A stretch of DNA of 6,519 bases from Gammaproteobacteria bacterium. Its GTDB lineage: Bacteria > Pseudomonadota > Gammaproteobacteria > Chromatiales > Chromatiaceae. The notes beneath the pieces are model-generated. The model did no database searches and was not told the DNA's origin. It saw nothing but the letters and a program-made list of their open reading frames with translations. Position numbers and translations under genes: made by a program. The stretch lies in assembly GCA_030621975.1 (NCBI GenBank), contig JAUXGQ010000094.1:1-6519 (forward strand). The letters are read 5' to 3'. Positions within the stretch are counted from its first letter, which is position 1. Every line of letters begins with the position of its first letter. Shown one piece after another: positions 6,494 through 6,519 of this stretch.

Positions 6494-6519
6494 ATCCTGG
6501 GCGTAGCGGCATGGGGGTA

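Larger units (their letters stand above)
6293..6519. other. Non-coding tail downstream of ptsI
   Basis: No convincing gene lies in these 227 bases: short open stretches on both strands lack family resemblance and a ribosome binding site. The region holds a weak hairpin (6311-6330), a TTAAC-rich repeat-like motif (6337-6370) and a palindromic intergenic repeat (6464-6493). The change from coding to repeat-bearing sequence supports ptsI as the end of the operon. Confidence 0.6.

Noticed and set aside
6293..6519. CRISPR array or tRNA in the tail
   Set aside because: There are no regularly spaced repeats of CRISPR length and no cloverleaf or CCA-end pattern; the repeats seen are short and irregular.

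Overview
The window carries a nearly gap-free plus-strand gene cluster of proteobacterial type: the 3' three-quarters of rpoN (sigma-54), then hpf, ptsN (EIIA-Ntr), hprK (HPr kinase/phosphorylase), rapZ, a mannose-family EIIA, ptsH (HPr) and ptsI (Enzyme I). The rpoN-hpf-ptsN-rapZ backbone is the classic proteobacterial sigma-54/nitrogen-PTS locus. Addition of hprK, an EIIA-Man-like protein, HPr and a GAF-less Enzyme I is typical of many beta-, gamma- and alphaproteobacteria that do not transport sugar by PTS. Protein similarity recalled from memory and the moderately high GC suggest a gammaproteobacterium, perhaps one of the chemolithotrophic or sulfur-oxidising lineages. That placement is inference only.

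Layout. Positions 1-~158, minus strand: the N-terminal part of an FtsX-like cell-division protein running off the left edge. Around 138-173: an abrupt junction where ftsX and rpoN meet head to head, each missing its normal 5' part. 174-1262: rpoN lacking roughly its first 115 codons. 1273-1602 hpf and 1621-2091 ptsN follow at 10 and 18 bases. From ptsN onward the next five genes each overlap the previous one by exactly four bases (ATGA): hprK, rapZ, EIIA-Man, ptsH, ptsI. 6293-6519 is non-coding, with a weak hairpin and two short repeat-like intergenic motifs.

How the genes fit together. Enzyme I (His193) takes phosphate from PEP and passes it to HPr His15. HPr can then pass it to EIIA-Ntr (His67) and to the EIIA-Man-like protein (His10). 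HprK can phosphorylate or dephosphorylate HPr at Ser46, which is present, and so gate the relay. No EIIB or EIIC permease component is in the window, so the cassette looks like a complete regulatory phosphorelay rather than a sugar importer. RapZ is the conserved small-molecule/RNA-linked regulator of this locus, and HPF is the ribosome hibernation factor.

I see no mobile-element gene, CRISPR array, tRNA or rRNA. The catalytic genes are intact and canonical. The real anomaly is the left junction, which is either an assembly chimera or a rearrangement that decapitated rpoN and ftsX. No clearly novel system is evident.
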